From Ramlibacter sp. (GTDB taxonomy: Bacteria > Pseudomonadota > Gammaproteobacteria > Burkholderiales > Burkholderiaceae_C), in contig JAHBZN010000001.1 in the NCBI GenBank assembly GCA_019635415.1, positions 806,001-870,000 on the forward strand: a stretch of DNA of 64,000 bases. Reading direction: 5' to 3'. The position numbers and the translations under genes are program-made. The notes under the pieces were generated by a model. It worked only from the letters and a program-made list of their open reading frames with translations, did no database searches and was not told where the DNA came from. Shown here piece after piece: positions 42,511 to 50,643 of this stretch (positions are counted from its first letter, which is position 1; every line of letters starts with the position of its first letter).

Positions 42511-42792
42511 TCAGCCCTCCCACGACACGTCGGCGATGCGGTCGGCCCCACGCGCGGCGCGCTTGCGCACCTCCGTGTGGAGTTCTTCCAGCGCGGTACG
42601 GCGGCGGCCGAGCGCCAGCGATTCCGCGTTGGCCGTCTGGATGGCGAAGGCCAGTTCGTCGACCGTGGCGGCATCGAGCGGGACGACGACGTCCTGGCCG
42701 TCCGCGCGGCGATACCAGATTTCGTCGGGAAGGTGTTCACCGTAGATGGACGGCAGCTGTTGACGCAGCGAAGCGATGAGGTTGGTGCTCAT
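42511..42792 (-). CDS. Phage early protein, unknown
   Basis: This 93-residue protein (MSTNLIASLRQQLPSIYGEH, then VVPLDAATVDELAFAIQTAN and RTALEELHTEVRKRAARG) is mostly helical with a basic C-terminus. It sits in the early operon between two other small genes. No motif is recognised. Confidence 0.55.
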   Translation of the reverse strand: MSTNLIASLRQQLPSIYGEHLPDEIWYRRADGQDVVVPLDAATVDELAFAIQTANAESLALGRRRTALEELHTEVRKRAARGADRIADVSWEG

Positions 42793-42797
42793 GGTTA

Positions 42798-43274
42798 TTA
42801 CTCCGAATCGATGGAAAGGGTGAAAGACGGCTTGCCGGAATCCACAGTGCGAGCGGCGGCGAACTGCTGTTGCAAGGCAGGCGGCCAGTTCGTGAAGCGG
42901 GATTCGGAGACGGACAACTTGATGTCGAGGTAACCCTCGACCTTCTCGCCTGAGGCGACGATGCGTTCGGCGATTTCGGTCAGTTGCTTCTGATCCCAGC
43001 TGACCTTCTTGGGCAGCTCGAACTTCAGGTGCAACGGGCCATCGCTGATGTGGGCGGTGCCGAAGTCACGGCCGGATTCACGCAGCGCGGTACGGGCCTG
43101 CTCGCCGTAGCACTGATCCAGCGCCGCATCGAACTTGGCGCGGGCCTTCTTCAGCCAGTCGATGGCGGCATCAAGGTTTTGGTCGATCTCGTGCTTCTGC
43201 GCGGGCGGCAATGCAGCCAGTTGGCTGACAGACATCTCTGCGATGTCAGCGGGGAAGATGGTGATGTCGTTCAT
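42798..43274 (-). CDS. Phage early protein, unknown
   Basis: This 158-residue protein (MSVSQLAALPPAQKHEIDQN is the early helical part) has a central KKVSWDQKQLTEIAERIVAS segment and ends TVDSGKPSFTLSIDSE. Composition is soluble and helical. It follows the HTH gene in the early operon. Function unknown. Confidence 0.6.
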   Translation of the reverse strand: MNDITIFPADIAEMSVSQLAALPPAQKHEIDQNLDAAIDWLKKARAKFDAALDQCYGEQARTALRESGRDFGTAHISDGPLHLKFELPKKVSWDQKQLTEIAERIVASGEKVEGYLDIKLSVSESRFTNWPPALQQQFAAARTVDSGKPSFTLSIDSE

Positions 43275-43285
43275 GGCATCGCTCC

Positions 43286-43549
43286 TCAGCCCGCCGCGCG
43301 CTCGGACGTCGAGTCGTGCAGCGCCTCGCGCTCGAACTGGATGACCGCGTCTACGGGGTAGCCGACGCGCTTCGACAGCTTCAGGTAGCGCGGGCCGCGA
43401 CCTTCGCTGCGCCAGCGCTGCAAAGTCTTGGGGCTGACGCCCCAACGTTGCGCGAGCTCGTTTTCGTTGAGCACCCGGCGATCACCGGGTGACATGGTGT
43501 TGATCGCCTGCTGGGGCGACCGGGGAATGCTGCTGGTTGGTGTCTGCAT
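43286..43549 (-). CDS. AlpA/MerR-like helix-turn-helix protein
   Basis: This 87-residue protein has a clear HTH, VLNENELAQRWGVSPKTLQR followed by WRSEGRGPRYLKLSKRVGYP. AGGAG lies 7-8 bases before the ATG. It heads the early operon and may regulate it or act as an excision factor. The upstream 181 bp (43550-43730) holds repeats of AACTTCGGGT with GGCGAACC and GTTCGCC, a likely regulatory region. Confidence 0.75.
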   Translation of the reverse strand: MQTPTSSIPRSPQQAINTMSPGDRRVLNENELAQRWGVSPKTLQRWRSEGRGPRYLKLSKRVGYPVDAVIQFEREALHDSTSERAAG

Positions 43550-43730
43550 GGAATGCTCCTGTGACGTTGTTGGGGAACAGGTGTCATTCCAAACTTCGGG
43601 TGGCGAACCTTTAAGGGACGCAATGGCGAACCACGCAGAAACTTCGGGTTCGCCAATCCGCCAGCTCCCGCCCAAAAGCAGACGGCGAGCACATGGCTCG
43701 CCGTCATCGGGGAAGTCGGGGATGAAAGGG
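43550..43730 (-). promoter_or_regulatory. Early-operon control region (putative)
   Basis: The gap carries two copies of AACTTCGGGT (about 43591 and 43641) followed by GGCGAACC or TCGCCAATC. Such paired sites beside an HTH gene suggest an operator. No sigma-70 boxes were assigned with confidence. Confidence 0.4.
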
Positions 43731-44195
43731 TCAGGCGTCGGGGAAGCCGAGCAGCCGACGCTGCTCGCCCCAGTCGCGCGGCAGCAGGTCTTCGCGGCCA
43801 CGCAGCGTGTGCAGGTTCAGCTGCCGGGGCTGGCGACCTTCGAAAATTGCCTCGACGATGTCCGGGGCCAGCATGGTCATCCGCAGCACCTCGGCCGCCC
43901 AGCCCGGTTCCAGTTTCAGCGCTCGTGCAAGATCCGAGGTTGTCGGATACGTGCCGTCGTCGATCAGCCGCTTCCAGTAGAACGCCTTGCCGAGCGTCTT
44001 GATCATCGGCACATCGAAGCCGCCCGTCGCAGCGGCGGCGTCGGGCGTGGGCGGAATCAGCAACTTGCGGTTCTGGCGGCGCTTGATGGTCAGCGGCACC
44101 AACGTGACGCGCTGCCCATCGCTGACATAGCTGCGGGCATCGACTCCGACCTCGATGTGGACTGTGCGTTTGCGCGGGTTCACCGAGGTGGTCAT
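43731..44195 (-). CDS. Recombinase-associated HTH-like protein
   Basis: This 154-residue protein (TVHIEVGVDARSYVSDGQRV, then LTIKRRQNRKLLIPPTPDAA) has a ParB/Spo0J-like HTH region, SDLARALKLEPGWAAEVLRM. It is coupled to the serine recombinase gene by ATGA and closes a four-gene operon. It recurs next to such recombinases in prophages as I recall; role unknown, perhaps a DNA-binding accessory. Confidence 0.65.
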   Translation of the reverse strand: MTTSVNPRKRTVHIEVGVDARSYVSDGQRVTLVPLTIKRRQNRKLLIPPTPDAAAATGGFDVPMIKTLGKAFYWKRLIDDGTYPTTSDLARALKLEPGWAAEVLRMTMLAPDIVEAIFEGRQPRQLNLHTLRGREDLLPRDWGEQRRLLGFPDA

Positions 44196-45616
44196 GCCAG
44201 TGCCTCCTCAGGGTGCTCACGGGCTTCCTCGACCAGCGGATGCGCGCTGATGTCGGCACGGAATCCAATCCAACCGTCCTCGCGCCAGACGATATCCAGT
44301 CCATGCCCGTGCAACTGCACCCGCTCGATCAGCAGTCGTGTGATGCGTTGCTGTTCGGCGGGGAATAACTGCGCCCACACGTCGCCGATGCGCTGCATCG
44401 CCACCACCACCTGCGCTTCGTCGAGCGTGCTACCTGCGGGGTGCTGCTGGCAGGCTCGCCAGACCGCGATCAGCATCTGGGGAGCCGAGAGTGCCGCGTG
44501 GATTTGCGCCAGCACCGCGTTCTCGATTTCGGCGGCGGGCAGATGACCCACGTCCGGCGTACCGGGCGACAGGCTCGCGCCCGCGTTTCGCCGCTTGTGC
44601 AGGTACGGGACGTAGTAGCGGTACTGCCGTCCGTTCTTCTTCTTGACGAAGGAGTGCAGCATGCGTTGCCCGTCGGGCGCGAACAGCAGACCCGCCAGCA
44701 GTGCCGGATGCTTGGCGGCGTGCTCGCGTGGCGCTTGCTTGCGTCGTTCGATGAAGGCATATACAGCGTCCCATAGGGCCGGGGCGACGATGGCCTCGTG
44801 CTGACCCGGATACCACTGCTCGTTGTGAGAAATTTCGCCGAGGTAGATACGGTTTCGCAGCATCGTGAAGAGGTACTGCTGGTCGATGGTGCGACCCGAG
44901 CGTTCGCGCCCGGTCTGCGTCACCCACGCCTTGGTGGTGTGGCCTTCGATGACCAGTTCGCGCACGAGCCGCGCCGCCGAGCCATGCTCGCCGTAGCGCC
45001 TGAATATGTCGCGCACCAGTGCCGCCTCGCGTTCGTTGACGACGAGCTTGCGCTCGACCACGTCATAGCCCAGGGGCGGCACGCCGCCCATCCACATGCC
45101 CTTGGCTTTGCTGGCGGCGATCTTGTCGCGGATGCGCTCGCCGGTGACTTCGCGCTCGAACTGTGCGAAGGACAGCAGGATGTTGAGCGTCAGCCGTCCC
45201 ATCGAGGTCGTGGTGTTGAACTGCTGTGTGACCGAGACGAAAGACACGCCGTTGCGGTCGAACACCTCCACCAGCTTGGCGAAATCTGGCAGGCTGCGTG
45301 TGAGGCGGTCGATCTTGTAGACGACCACGGTGTCGATCTTCCCGGCTTCGATGTCGACCATCAGGCGGCACAAGGCGGGACGATCCATGTTGCCGCCGGA
45401 GTAGCCGCCATCGTCGTAGCCGTCGCCGACGGCGATCCAGCCCTCAATCCGTTGGCTGGCGATGAAGGCGAGGCCTGCATCGCGCTGGGCTTCGAGACTG
45501 TTGTATTCCTGATCCAGCCCTTCGTCGGTGGATTTGCGGGTGTAGACGGCGCAGCGCTTCTTCGGCGTGATGCTCTGGCTGCCCGGGGGCAGCGGATTGG
45601 CGCGCGGCGACCTCAT
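44192..45616 (-). CDS. Large serine recombinase (probable phage integrase)
   Basis: This 474-residue site-specific recombinase has its catalytic serine S29 in AVYTRKSTDEG, the resolvase fold with VVYKIDRLTRSL and FAQFEREVTGERIRDKIAAS, and a recombinase domain from about residue 180. The usual zinc-ribbon cysteines are absent: the equivalent segment (LLAGLLFAPDGQRMLHSF) has none, so this domain is degenerate. It is the only integrase-type gene in the prophage, so it most likely inserts and excises it. Confidence 0.9.
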   Translation of the reverse strand: MRSPRANPLPPGSQSITPKKRCAVYTRKSTDEGLDQEYNSLEAQRDAGLAFIASQRIEGWIAVGDGYDDGGYSGGNMDRPALCRLMVDIEAGKIDTVVVYKIDRLTRSLPDFAKLVEVFDRNGVSFVSVTQQFNTTTSMGRLTLNILLSFAQFEREVTGERIRDKIAASKAKGMWMGGVPPLGYDVVERKLVVNEREAALVRDIFRRYGEHGSAARLVRELVIEGHTTKAWVTQTGRERSGRTIDQQYLFTMLRNRIYLGEISHNEQWYPGQHEAIVAPALWDAVYAFIERRKQAPREHAAKHPALLAGLLFAPDGQRMLHSFVKKKNGRQYRYYVPYLHKRRNAGASLSPGTPDVGHLPAAEIENAVLAQIHAALSAPQMLIAVWRACQQHPAGSTLDEAQVVVAMQRIGDVWAQLFPAEQQRITRLLIERVQLHGHGLDIVWREDGWIGFRADISAHPLVEEAREHPEEALA

Positions 45617-46083
45617 GCCATCACCTTCTTCGATGCCGGCGACTTGAGGCCGAAGAACACGGGACCCGACCAGTGGCTGCCCGTGATGTGGCCCGCAATC
45701 GCGGACAGGCTCTTGAAGCGTTGCCCTTGGTATTCGAAATCGTTCGAGCCGCGCACCAGCACGCGATGCTCGACATCGTCGTAGATGCGCGTGAGGATGG
45801 TGCCGGGCAGCAGGCGCTGGCTGTCGCTGCGCAGTTGCTTAGGCAGGATGCCGGTTTCGCCGACTTCCTCGAGCTTCTTGCGCAGCGTTGGTCTCAGTCC
45901 ACCGAAGGCACGTTCCTGAATCCGGTAGGCCAGTCGGCTCTCCAGCCAAGTGCGATGGTGATGGCCGGGGCGCTCATCAAAGTGGTCATCCCAGAGGGCC
46001 CAGAGGTCGTCCATCGAAAGATGGGGAAGCGCCGCGACACGTGCGGCGACTGAGGTGGTAGATGGTTGTGCGTGTGCTGTCAT
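45613..46083 (-). CDS. DUF2924-domain protein
   Basis: This 156-residue protein has a typical DUF2924 pattern, ALWDDHFDERPGHHHRTWLE and RLAYRIQERAFGGLRPTLRK, then a C-terminal beta part (FEYQGQRFKSLSAIAGHITG, WSGPVFFGL). Proteins of this kind usually sit next to large serine recombinases. GGAG lies upstream. Start and stop both overlap neighbours by ATGA. Confidence 0.85.
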   Translation of the reverse strand: MTAHAQPSTTSVAARVAALPHLSMDDLWALWDDHFDERPGHHHRTWLESRLAYRIQERAFGGLRPTLRKKLEEVGETGILPKQLRSDSQRLLPGTILTRIYDDVEHRVLVRGSNDFEYQGQRFKSLSAIAGHITGSHWSGPVFFGLKSPASKKVMA

Positions 46084-46295
46084 GGGCGAACTCCGTTGTT
46101 GTGATCGGGGTTCGCATTCACGCGCTGTTGGCCGGGGAAGCCAAGGCGAACGCACTCGCTGGTTTCGATGGTGTCCCGCGACGGACGCGTGCGCAGGCGC
46201 AGGAGTGCAGCGGCCAGCAGGTCGGCGATTTCCTGCTGCGCGTGCCGGGGGCAGTCAGACGGCGGGGAAATGGAGATGGGTTCGATTTTTGTCAT
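46080..46295 (-). CDS. Small recombinase-operon protein
   Basis: This 71-residue protein (MTKIEPISISPPSDCPRHAQ, then EIADLLAAALLRLRTRPSRD) is the first gene of the recombinase operon and overlaps the DUF2924 gene by ATGA. It resembles small conserved proteins found at this position in related prophages (recollection). An inverted repeat, GCGTTT/AAACGC, lies just upstream at about 46301-46318. Function unknown. Confidence 0.55.
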   Translation of the reverse strand: MTKIEPISISPPSDCPRHAQQEIADLLAAALLRLRTRPSRDTIETSECVRLGFPGQQRVNANPDHNNGVRP

Positions 46296-46384
46296 GGCAG
46301 GCGTTTCGATGGAAAACGCTGCTCATGCTAAAAACCGTGGGCACTTCGCGTAACGTGATTTAGCGGGAGTGCGCGGGGTTGGTG

Positions 46385-47236
46385 CTATGCCTGTTTGGCC
46401 CGATACCAAGCCGCGCGCTGGCCGCCCACATCACGATATCGAAGCTCGAACAGGCGCGATTCGTGTACGACCTGCCGCCAACTGCTGCAACCGTACTTGA
46501 CGGGCAGGTGTTCGGGGTGCCGCTCTGCGATCCAGCGTCCTGCCGATGCAACCGGTGCCCAGCCATCGACGGCCAGTTCAGCGGCGGCATCCCGCAGCGC
46601 GCGCACGATCCCTGCGGCAGGCCAATCCACCGAACCGTCCGGCGCGATGCCGTGGATCACCAGATCGTAGAACGCATCGGACTGGGCGAATTCCGCCGCC
46701 AGCCGTCGGACCTGATCCATGTGCTCGGCCCAGCCCCGCAGTTGCTCGAAGTGCTGATCGATGCGACTGTAGGCGGCCTTCAGGGTGTCGTGTGCGCCAC
46801 GGCATCCGTCCAGGCTCCAAAGGTCATGCTGGTCGATGAAATGATGTACCAAGTTGTTCCTTAGCAGCACCAGTTCCTTCAACTCGTTCTGCGTCCTGTG
46901 GTAATCCTCAACCGACATGCGCAGATTCATCTTTACCTTGAACGAGATGATGTCGTCGAGTGCATTAGATTCGGAAGCAGCTTCCACCTGGTCGGTGGTG
47001 ACACACGAACCGAGGAGTGTGCCGACCAAGGTGCCCAGCGTTTTGCTGGCGGCATCCGCGATGCGCTGCTCTTGATCCGACGCCAGCGGTGATCCAGCAG
47101 CCGAGATTTCGTGGTCGGCCACGATGGCCTTCATCAACTTTTCGTACTGCTGCAGACGCAGCAAGCAGCGGCCCAGCAATCGCTGAACCTCACGTTGCTG
47201 CATCGTCAGCGCATCATTGGCGGGCCATGTCGTCAT
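46385..47236 (-). CDS. HEPN-like and OST-HTH/LOTUS domain protein
   Basis: This 283-residue protein has a helical N-terminal domain with LLRNNLVHHF, where R126 and H131 form an Rx4H motif typical of HEPN ribonucleases. The C-terminal region from about residue 205 (RALRDAAAELAVDGWAPVAS, then WRQVVHESRLFELRYRDVGG) matches the OST-HTH/LOTUS RNA-binding fold. It is the last gene of an XRE-ImmA-DUF262 operon and lies next to the prophage boundary. Ribonuclease activity is inferred. Confidence 0.75.
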   Translation of the reverse strand: MTTWPANDALTMQQREVQRLLGRCLLRLQQYEKLMKAIVADHEISAAGSPLASDQEQRIADAASKTLGTLVGTLLGSCVTTDQVEAASESNALDDIISFKVKMNLRMSVEDYHRTQNELKELVLLRNNLVHHFIDQHDLWSLDGCRGAHDTLKAAYSRIDQHFEQLRGWAEHMDQVRRLAAEFAQSDAFYDLVIHGIAPDGSVDWPAAGIVRALRDAAAELAVDGWAPVASAGRWIAERHPEHLPVKYGCSSWRQVVHESRLFELRYRDVGGQRAAWYRAKQA

Positions 47237-47260
47237 GGATGAATCGCCAGCGATTGCCGA

Positions 47261-49096
47261 TCAGACGTCGATGGGCGACGTCTTCCAGACATCCTGCGCC
47301 AAAGTGATCAGCAGTCCGTGGCGCCTCTCGATGGATGCAGCATTCCACGCAGGAAATGCAGCCAGCTTGGCATTGATCCGGGAAATGGATGTGTTCTGTC
47401 CGACGTCGGTCAGCGCCCCCAGACTGCGGGTCAGGTAGTTGCCGCTCTTGCCATACTCGACCTGCTTGGCCGTGTAGAAGTCGTTGCCCGCGACGATGTT
47501 GATCGGCTTTTCCAGCAAGGTCAGATTGCCGAGGCGATTCTTGTAGTCGTCGTAAACGGCATTCGGGTTCTCTGCCGCCCACGTGGCGCGCAGTTCCGCC
47601 TTCGGGTTGTCGGGCAGGATGTGCTCGATTTCCAGTTTGGTGAAGGGCTCCAGACTACCCGGGGTCTTAAGGCCGCTGAATGCCATCTCGACGTGCTGCG
47701 TCAACCGCGCCAGCAGGTAGCGCGTGCGGTACTGCTGCATCGAGTACAGCGTGAAACGCTTGAGGGCGTCGGCCAGCTCCTGCGACTTGCCAGCCATGCT
47801 CTTCTCGAAGCGGTCGGCGACGAAGGCGTTGAGCTGCACCTTCTGCTTCACCGGATCGCTGGCGTCAGCAATCGCGCGCAGCTCGTCGGCCCATTGAGAG
47901 AAGCTGCGTTCCAGATCCTTGGTCGGCGTTTTGGTGAAGATGTAATAGAAGAGGAAACTCTCCAGCTGCGCCACGAAGTGATCGAACAGCGGCTTGGGGA
48001 AATTCGCCGCCGCCAGCAACAGGACGTAGTGCAAGCTGAACGCACCACCGGCCAGCCGTTTGAGGCTGTCCATCGCCAGGCTCGGTTTGCCATCGTTGCC
48101 CATTCCATTGGCGAAGGCGAGGTAGTGCTCGACGTTGCGGATGACCTTGCGGACGAACTCGAAGGGCTTGCCCGCGTAATCGCACAGCGCAGCGTTGTCC
48201 TTGGCGATAAACCAGTCGTAGATCTCGTCTTCGCGCACCACCGCATCGCCGCGCTCGTTCTTGATGACGTAGTTGGCCATCAGGAAGTAGCGCAGGAAAC
48301 GCAGCGGCTTTTCCTTCTCCTTTTCCAGCGGCTTGGTGATCTTCTTCCACTCATCTTTGAGCTGGGTGAACTGCGCTTGCTTGACCTGCGTGAACAGCAG
48401 GTTCTTGAGCAAGTCCATCGGGTTCAGGCCCACGCCGCGCTCGTTGATGGTCTCGAAAATCTTCAGCGCGCTGCTGACGTCGGTGGAGATCTGAATGAAC
48501 ACCACGTTGTTGGCCAAGTAACCCCAATACTTCTTCAGCTTGGGGGTGTCGTCGTAGTTGTCCTTCAGGTAGCGGTACAGCGTGCTGTAGGCGTTGACCA
48601 GGTTCTCCAATGAGCCGAAGCTGGCGATTCCCGCTGCCTGAATGGCAGAGCGCACGGCCTGCGGTTCGGCGTCCAGCTCCACCAGCTTGGCCATTACCTC
48701 GCCCGCGCTCTCGTAGCGCGGCTCCAGCTTCAGGTTGGTGCGCACTTCGCCGTCGCTATCCACGTAGCTGGTCGAAATCAGCCCGGAAAGCATCTGCCGC
48801 TGCGGCTCGCCCTGGAACAGATGCTTCAGCGCGCACAGCAGCAGGAAGAAAGTGGTCAGGCGCTGCTGGCCGTCGATGACCTCGTAGTGGCTCTTCTGAT
48901 CGGTTGGCGACACCAGCACGGTGCCAATGAAGTATTCCCGCGTGGTGCCCGCATCGATCTGCTCGCCGATGTCCTCCAGCAGCTGATGCACTTCCTTGTC
49001 GGTCCAGACGTATTCGCGCTGGTAGTCCGGGACGATGTAGAAGCACTCTTGGAAGGCTTCCACGATGCTGTATTTGTGGTTTTCTATGCGGGCCAT
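47261..49096 (-). CDS. DUF262-DUF1524 (GmrSD/SspE-like) nuclease
   Basis: This 611-residue protein starts with DUF262: PDYQREYVWTD (24-34) and the NTP-binding IDGQQR (74-79). Near the C-terminus comes DUF1524 with EHILPDNP (H at 492) and NRLGNLTLLEKPIN about 30 residues later, the HNH-like nuclease of GmrSD-type modification-dependent restriction enzymes and SspE. It follows the ImmA gene with a short gap. No Ssp or Dnd genes are in the window, so if it is a defence protein it acts alone or with the operon partners. Confidence 0.88.
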   Translation of the reverse strand: MARIENHKYSIVEAFQECFYIVPDYQREYVWTDKEVHQLLEDIGEQIDAGTTREYFIGTVLVSPTDQKSHYEVIDGQQRLTTFFLLLCALKHLFQGEPQRQMLSGLISTSYVDSDGEVRTNLKLEPRYESAGEVMAKLVELDAEPQAVRSAIQAAGIASFGSLENLVNAYSTLYRYLKDNYDDTPKLKKYWGYLANNVVFIQISTDVSSALKIFETINERGVGLNPMDLLKNLLFTQVKQAQFTQLKDEWKKITKPLEKEKEKPLRFLRYFLMANYVIKNERGDAVVREDEIYDWFIAKDNAALCDYAGKPFEFVRKVIRNVEHYLAFANGMGNDGKPSLAMDSLKRLAGGAFSLHYVLLLAAANFPKPLFDHFVAQLESFLFYYIFTKTPTKDLERSFSQWADELRAIADASDPVKQKVQLNAFVADRFEKSMAGKSQELADALKRFTLYSMQQYRTRYLLARLTQHVEMAFSGLKTPGSLEPFTKLEIEHILPDNPKAELRATWAAENPNAVYDDYKNRLGNLTLLEKPINIVAGNDFYTAKQVEYGKSGNYLTRSLGALTDVGQNTSISRINAKLAAFPAWNAASIERRHGLLITLAQDVWKTSPIDV

Positions 49097-49121
49097 GTTC
49101 TTTTTCCTGGGGCGTTCAAAT

Positions 49122-50054
49122 CTATCGCCGATCCGGCAACTGGCCGTTCGACACGAACTGATCGAAGCTGTCGAAGCTCTCCTCGTCCTGCCACGACTGA
49201 TCCCACGAGCGCGGCTCGGCGCTTTCGAGCAGGAGCAGCGTGAGGACGCGATCCCGCGTGGTGTAGCTGTGCTTGAACTCGCGCAGCCTCATGTGCTGCG
49301 CCTCTTCCGGACACCAGATCGCTGCGGGTATCTCCGCACCATCCCATTCCTGCGCGATGTTGGCGTCAGCGGCCAACGTGCCCGGCGGCGGTTCCGCTGG
49401 ATCATCGTTGCGACGGATACGTGCACGCGTCTTGACGGCGCTGCTGCTGCGCCATTCGTACTTCGCGTAGCCGTTGTCCCAATAGACGAGGATCGCCCGC
49501 TGCGTCGTGAACTTGATGAAGCGAATGCACAGCGCCTCGAACGAAACTTGGAATCGTTCGGCGATGGCGCTGAGGACATGCAGGTCGATGCGCTGGTTCG
49601 ATATCCACTCGCGCAACAAATCACCGGGCATCAGCAGGTTACTGGCGAAGTCGTCGGCTTCCCGCTCGATGACGCGGATGGTGTCGATACCGGAATAGAC
49701 GCTTTCCTTGTCGCAGTTGAAGCTCTGCCTCTGACCGCGATGCAGGACGAAGTGGCCCAGCTCATGGGCGATGGTGAAGCGTCGGCGCGCGGGGCTGGCC
49801 TTGCCGTTGTAGAAAATGCCCCACTCGGCGGTGTCCTCCGGGTTGCGCACCAACATGCCTTCGCAGCTGTCGATGTCGAGCACCATCGGGGCTTTGATCT
49901 CCCGAACGCCAGTGCCGTAGGGCGTGGACGGCAGCATCTGCCGGACGATCTCCAGATCGACAGCGTCGGGCATGCCTTCGTTGTGCCACGCCCGCAACCA
50001 CTTCTGGACGGTATTGGCGGCAATGGAACCAGTGAGGGCCTGCGCTGCGCTCAA
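49122..50054 (-). CDS. ImmA/IrrE-family metallopeptidase
   Basis: This 310-residue protein has the zinc-protease motif HELGHFVLH (HExxH) near residue 95, followed by EREADDFASNLLMP with the third ligand. Such proteases usually cleave a cognate XRE repressor. The start is a TTG directly after the upstream stop (TGA GGA TTG), consistent with tight coupling to the XRE gene; a later ATG (about 49973) is possible. It is unusually long because of a C-terminal extension of about 130 residues. Confidence 0.85.
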   Translation of the reverse strand: MSAAQALTGSIAANTVQKWLRAWHNEGMPDAVDLEIVRQMLPSTPYGTGVREIKAPMVLDIDSCEGMLVRNPEDTAEWGIFYNGKASPARRRFTIAHELGHFVLHRGQRQSFNCDKESVYSGIDTIRVIEREADDFASNLLMPGDLLREWISNQRIDLHVLSAIAERFQVSFEALCIRFIKFTTQRAILVYWDNGYAKYEWRSSSAVKTRARIRRNDDPAEPPPGTLAADANIAQEWDGAEIPAAIWCPEEAQHMRLREFKHSYTTRDRVLTLLLLESAEPRSWDQSWQDEESFDSFDQFVSNGQLPDRR

Positions 50055-50057
50055 TCC

Positions 50058-50399
50058 TCAGCCCCCGGTTTCGCCCTTGTCGGGGAACATGATTTTGAGC
50101 GCCTGCCGGTAGCGATCCTTTTCCTCGCCCGTCATCCCCGCGTACTCGCGGAAGAAGGCCACGTCCTCTGGGCTGGCCTGGGGAACTTGCTGGATGGGTT
50201 CGCCCATCACGTCCTCCATCGTCACGCCCAGTACCTTGGCGATGGCCTGAATCCGTTCTGCGGACGGGCGCTGTCCGTCTTTCATTTCCAGTTCCCAGAT
50301 GTACGCCTTGGTGCAGCCGACCGCGTCGGCGACCTGCTGCAGGGTCAACTTCTTCGCCTCGCGCAAGCGTCGCAGGCGTGCTCCGAACGCCGAAGCCAT
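50058..50399 (-). CDS. XRE-family transcriptional regulator
   Basis: This 113-residue protein has an N-terminal HTH (GARLRRLREAKKLTLQQVAD, then AVGCTKAYIWELEMKDGQRP) and a C-terminal segment that is probably cleaved by or bound to ImmA (AFFREYAGMTGEEKDRYRQA). It is the first gene of the minus-strand operon and likely binds the inverted sites in the promoter region to its right. Confidence 0.9.
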   Translation of the reverse strand: MASAFGARLRRLREAKKLTLQQVADAVGCTKAYIWELEMKDGQRPSAERIQAIAKVLGVTMEDVMGEPIQQVPQASPEDVAFFREYAGMTGEEKDRYRQALKIMFPDKGETGG

Positions 50400-50448
50400 G
50401 GCGATGCTCCTGTAGTTGGAAAACAGTCAGTGAATGAAATCAAGACCG

Positions 50449-50548
50449 ATAGTATAGCCGCGAGATACATAAAAGGTCCAGATGTGCCCCGTTGATTGAC
50501 AAGCGGAAATCCGAGGTTCAGAATCTCGCTTGTATCTCGCGGCTTTAC
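50449..50548. promoter_or_regulatory. Divergent promoters with inverted operator pair
   Basis: GCCGCGAGATACA at 50457-50469 and its inverted partner TGTATCTCGCGGC at 50531-50543 (arms 50456-50470 and 50530-50544, 14 of 15 bases agree) lie over the two promoters. The minus promoter has -10 TATACT at 50456-50451 just left of the first arm. The plus promoter has TTGACA at 50496-50501, 18 bases, then AGAATC at 50520-50525; the second arm covers its start region. The XRE protein is the natural candidate regulator. Confidence 0.75.
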
Positions 50549-50643
50549 TTACGCGGGATTCGTGTTCAGTAACCAGTCGCTGGCCCGTGCAGCCCGTACA
50601 TCGGTCGCAGACCTCCGACGCCGATCCAGAAAGGACGAACAAG

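Larger units (their letters stand above)
6415..46384 (-). mobile_element. Lambda-like siphoprophage (about 40 kb), approximate limits
   Basis: The region holds a full set of recombinase, replication, packaging, head, tail and lysis genes, nearly all on the minus strand and tightly overlapping. The left limit lies between the OLD gene stop (6414) and the spanin stop (6465); the right limit lies between the first recombinase-operon gene (46295) and the stop of the HEPN-LOTUS gene (46385). No convincing att direct repeat was found by eye, as can happen with large serine recombinases whose shared core is only a few bases. No sheath gene is seen, so a long non-contractile tail is likely. Confidence 0.8.

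Noticed and set aside
43550..43801. N-terminal extension of the HTH gene upstream of 43549
   Set aside because: The upstream frame is low-complexity and lacks a ribosome site, whereas ATG 43549 has AGGAG in the right place.
50530..50643. N-terminal extension of the 411-residue gene
   Set aside because: The extra 38 codons cross the operator and promoter region; ATG 50644 has its own ribosome site.
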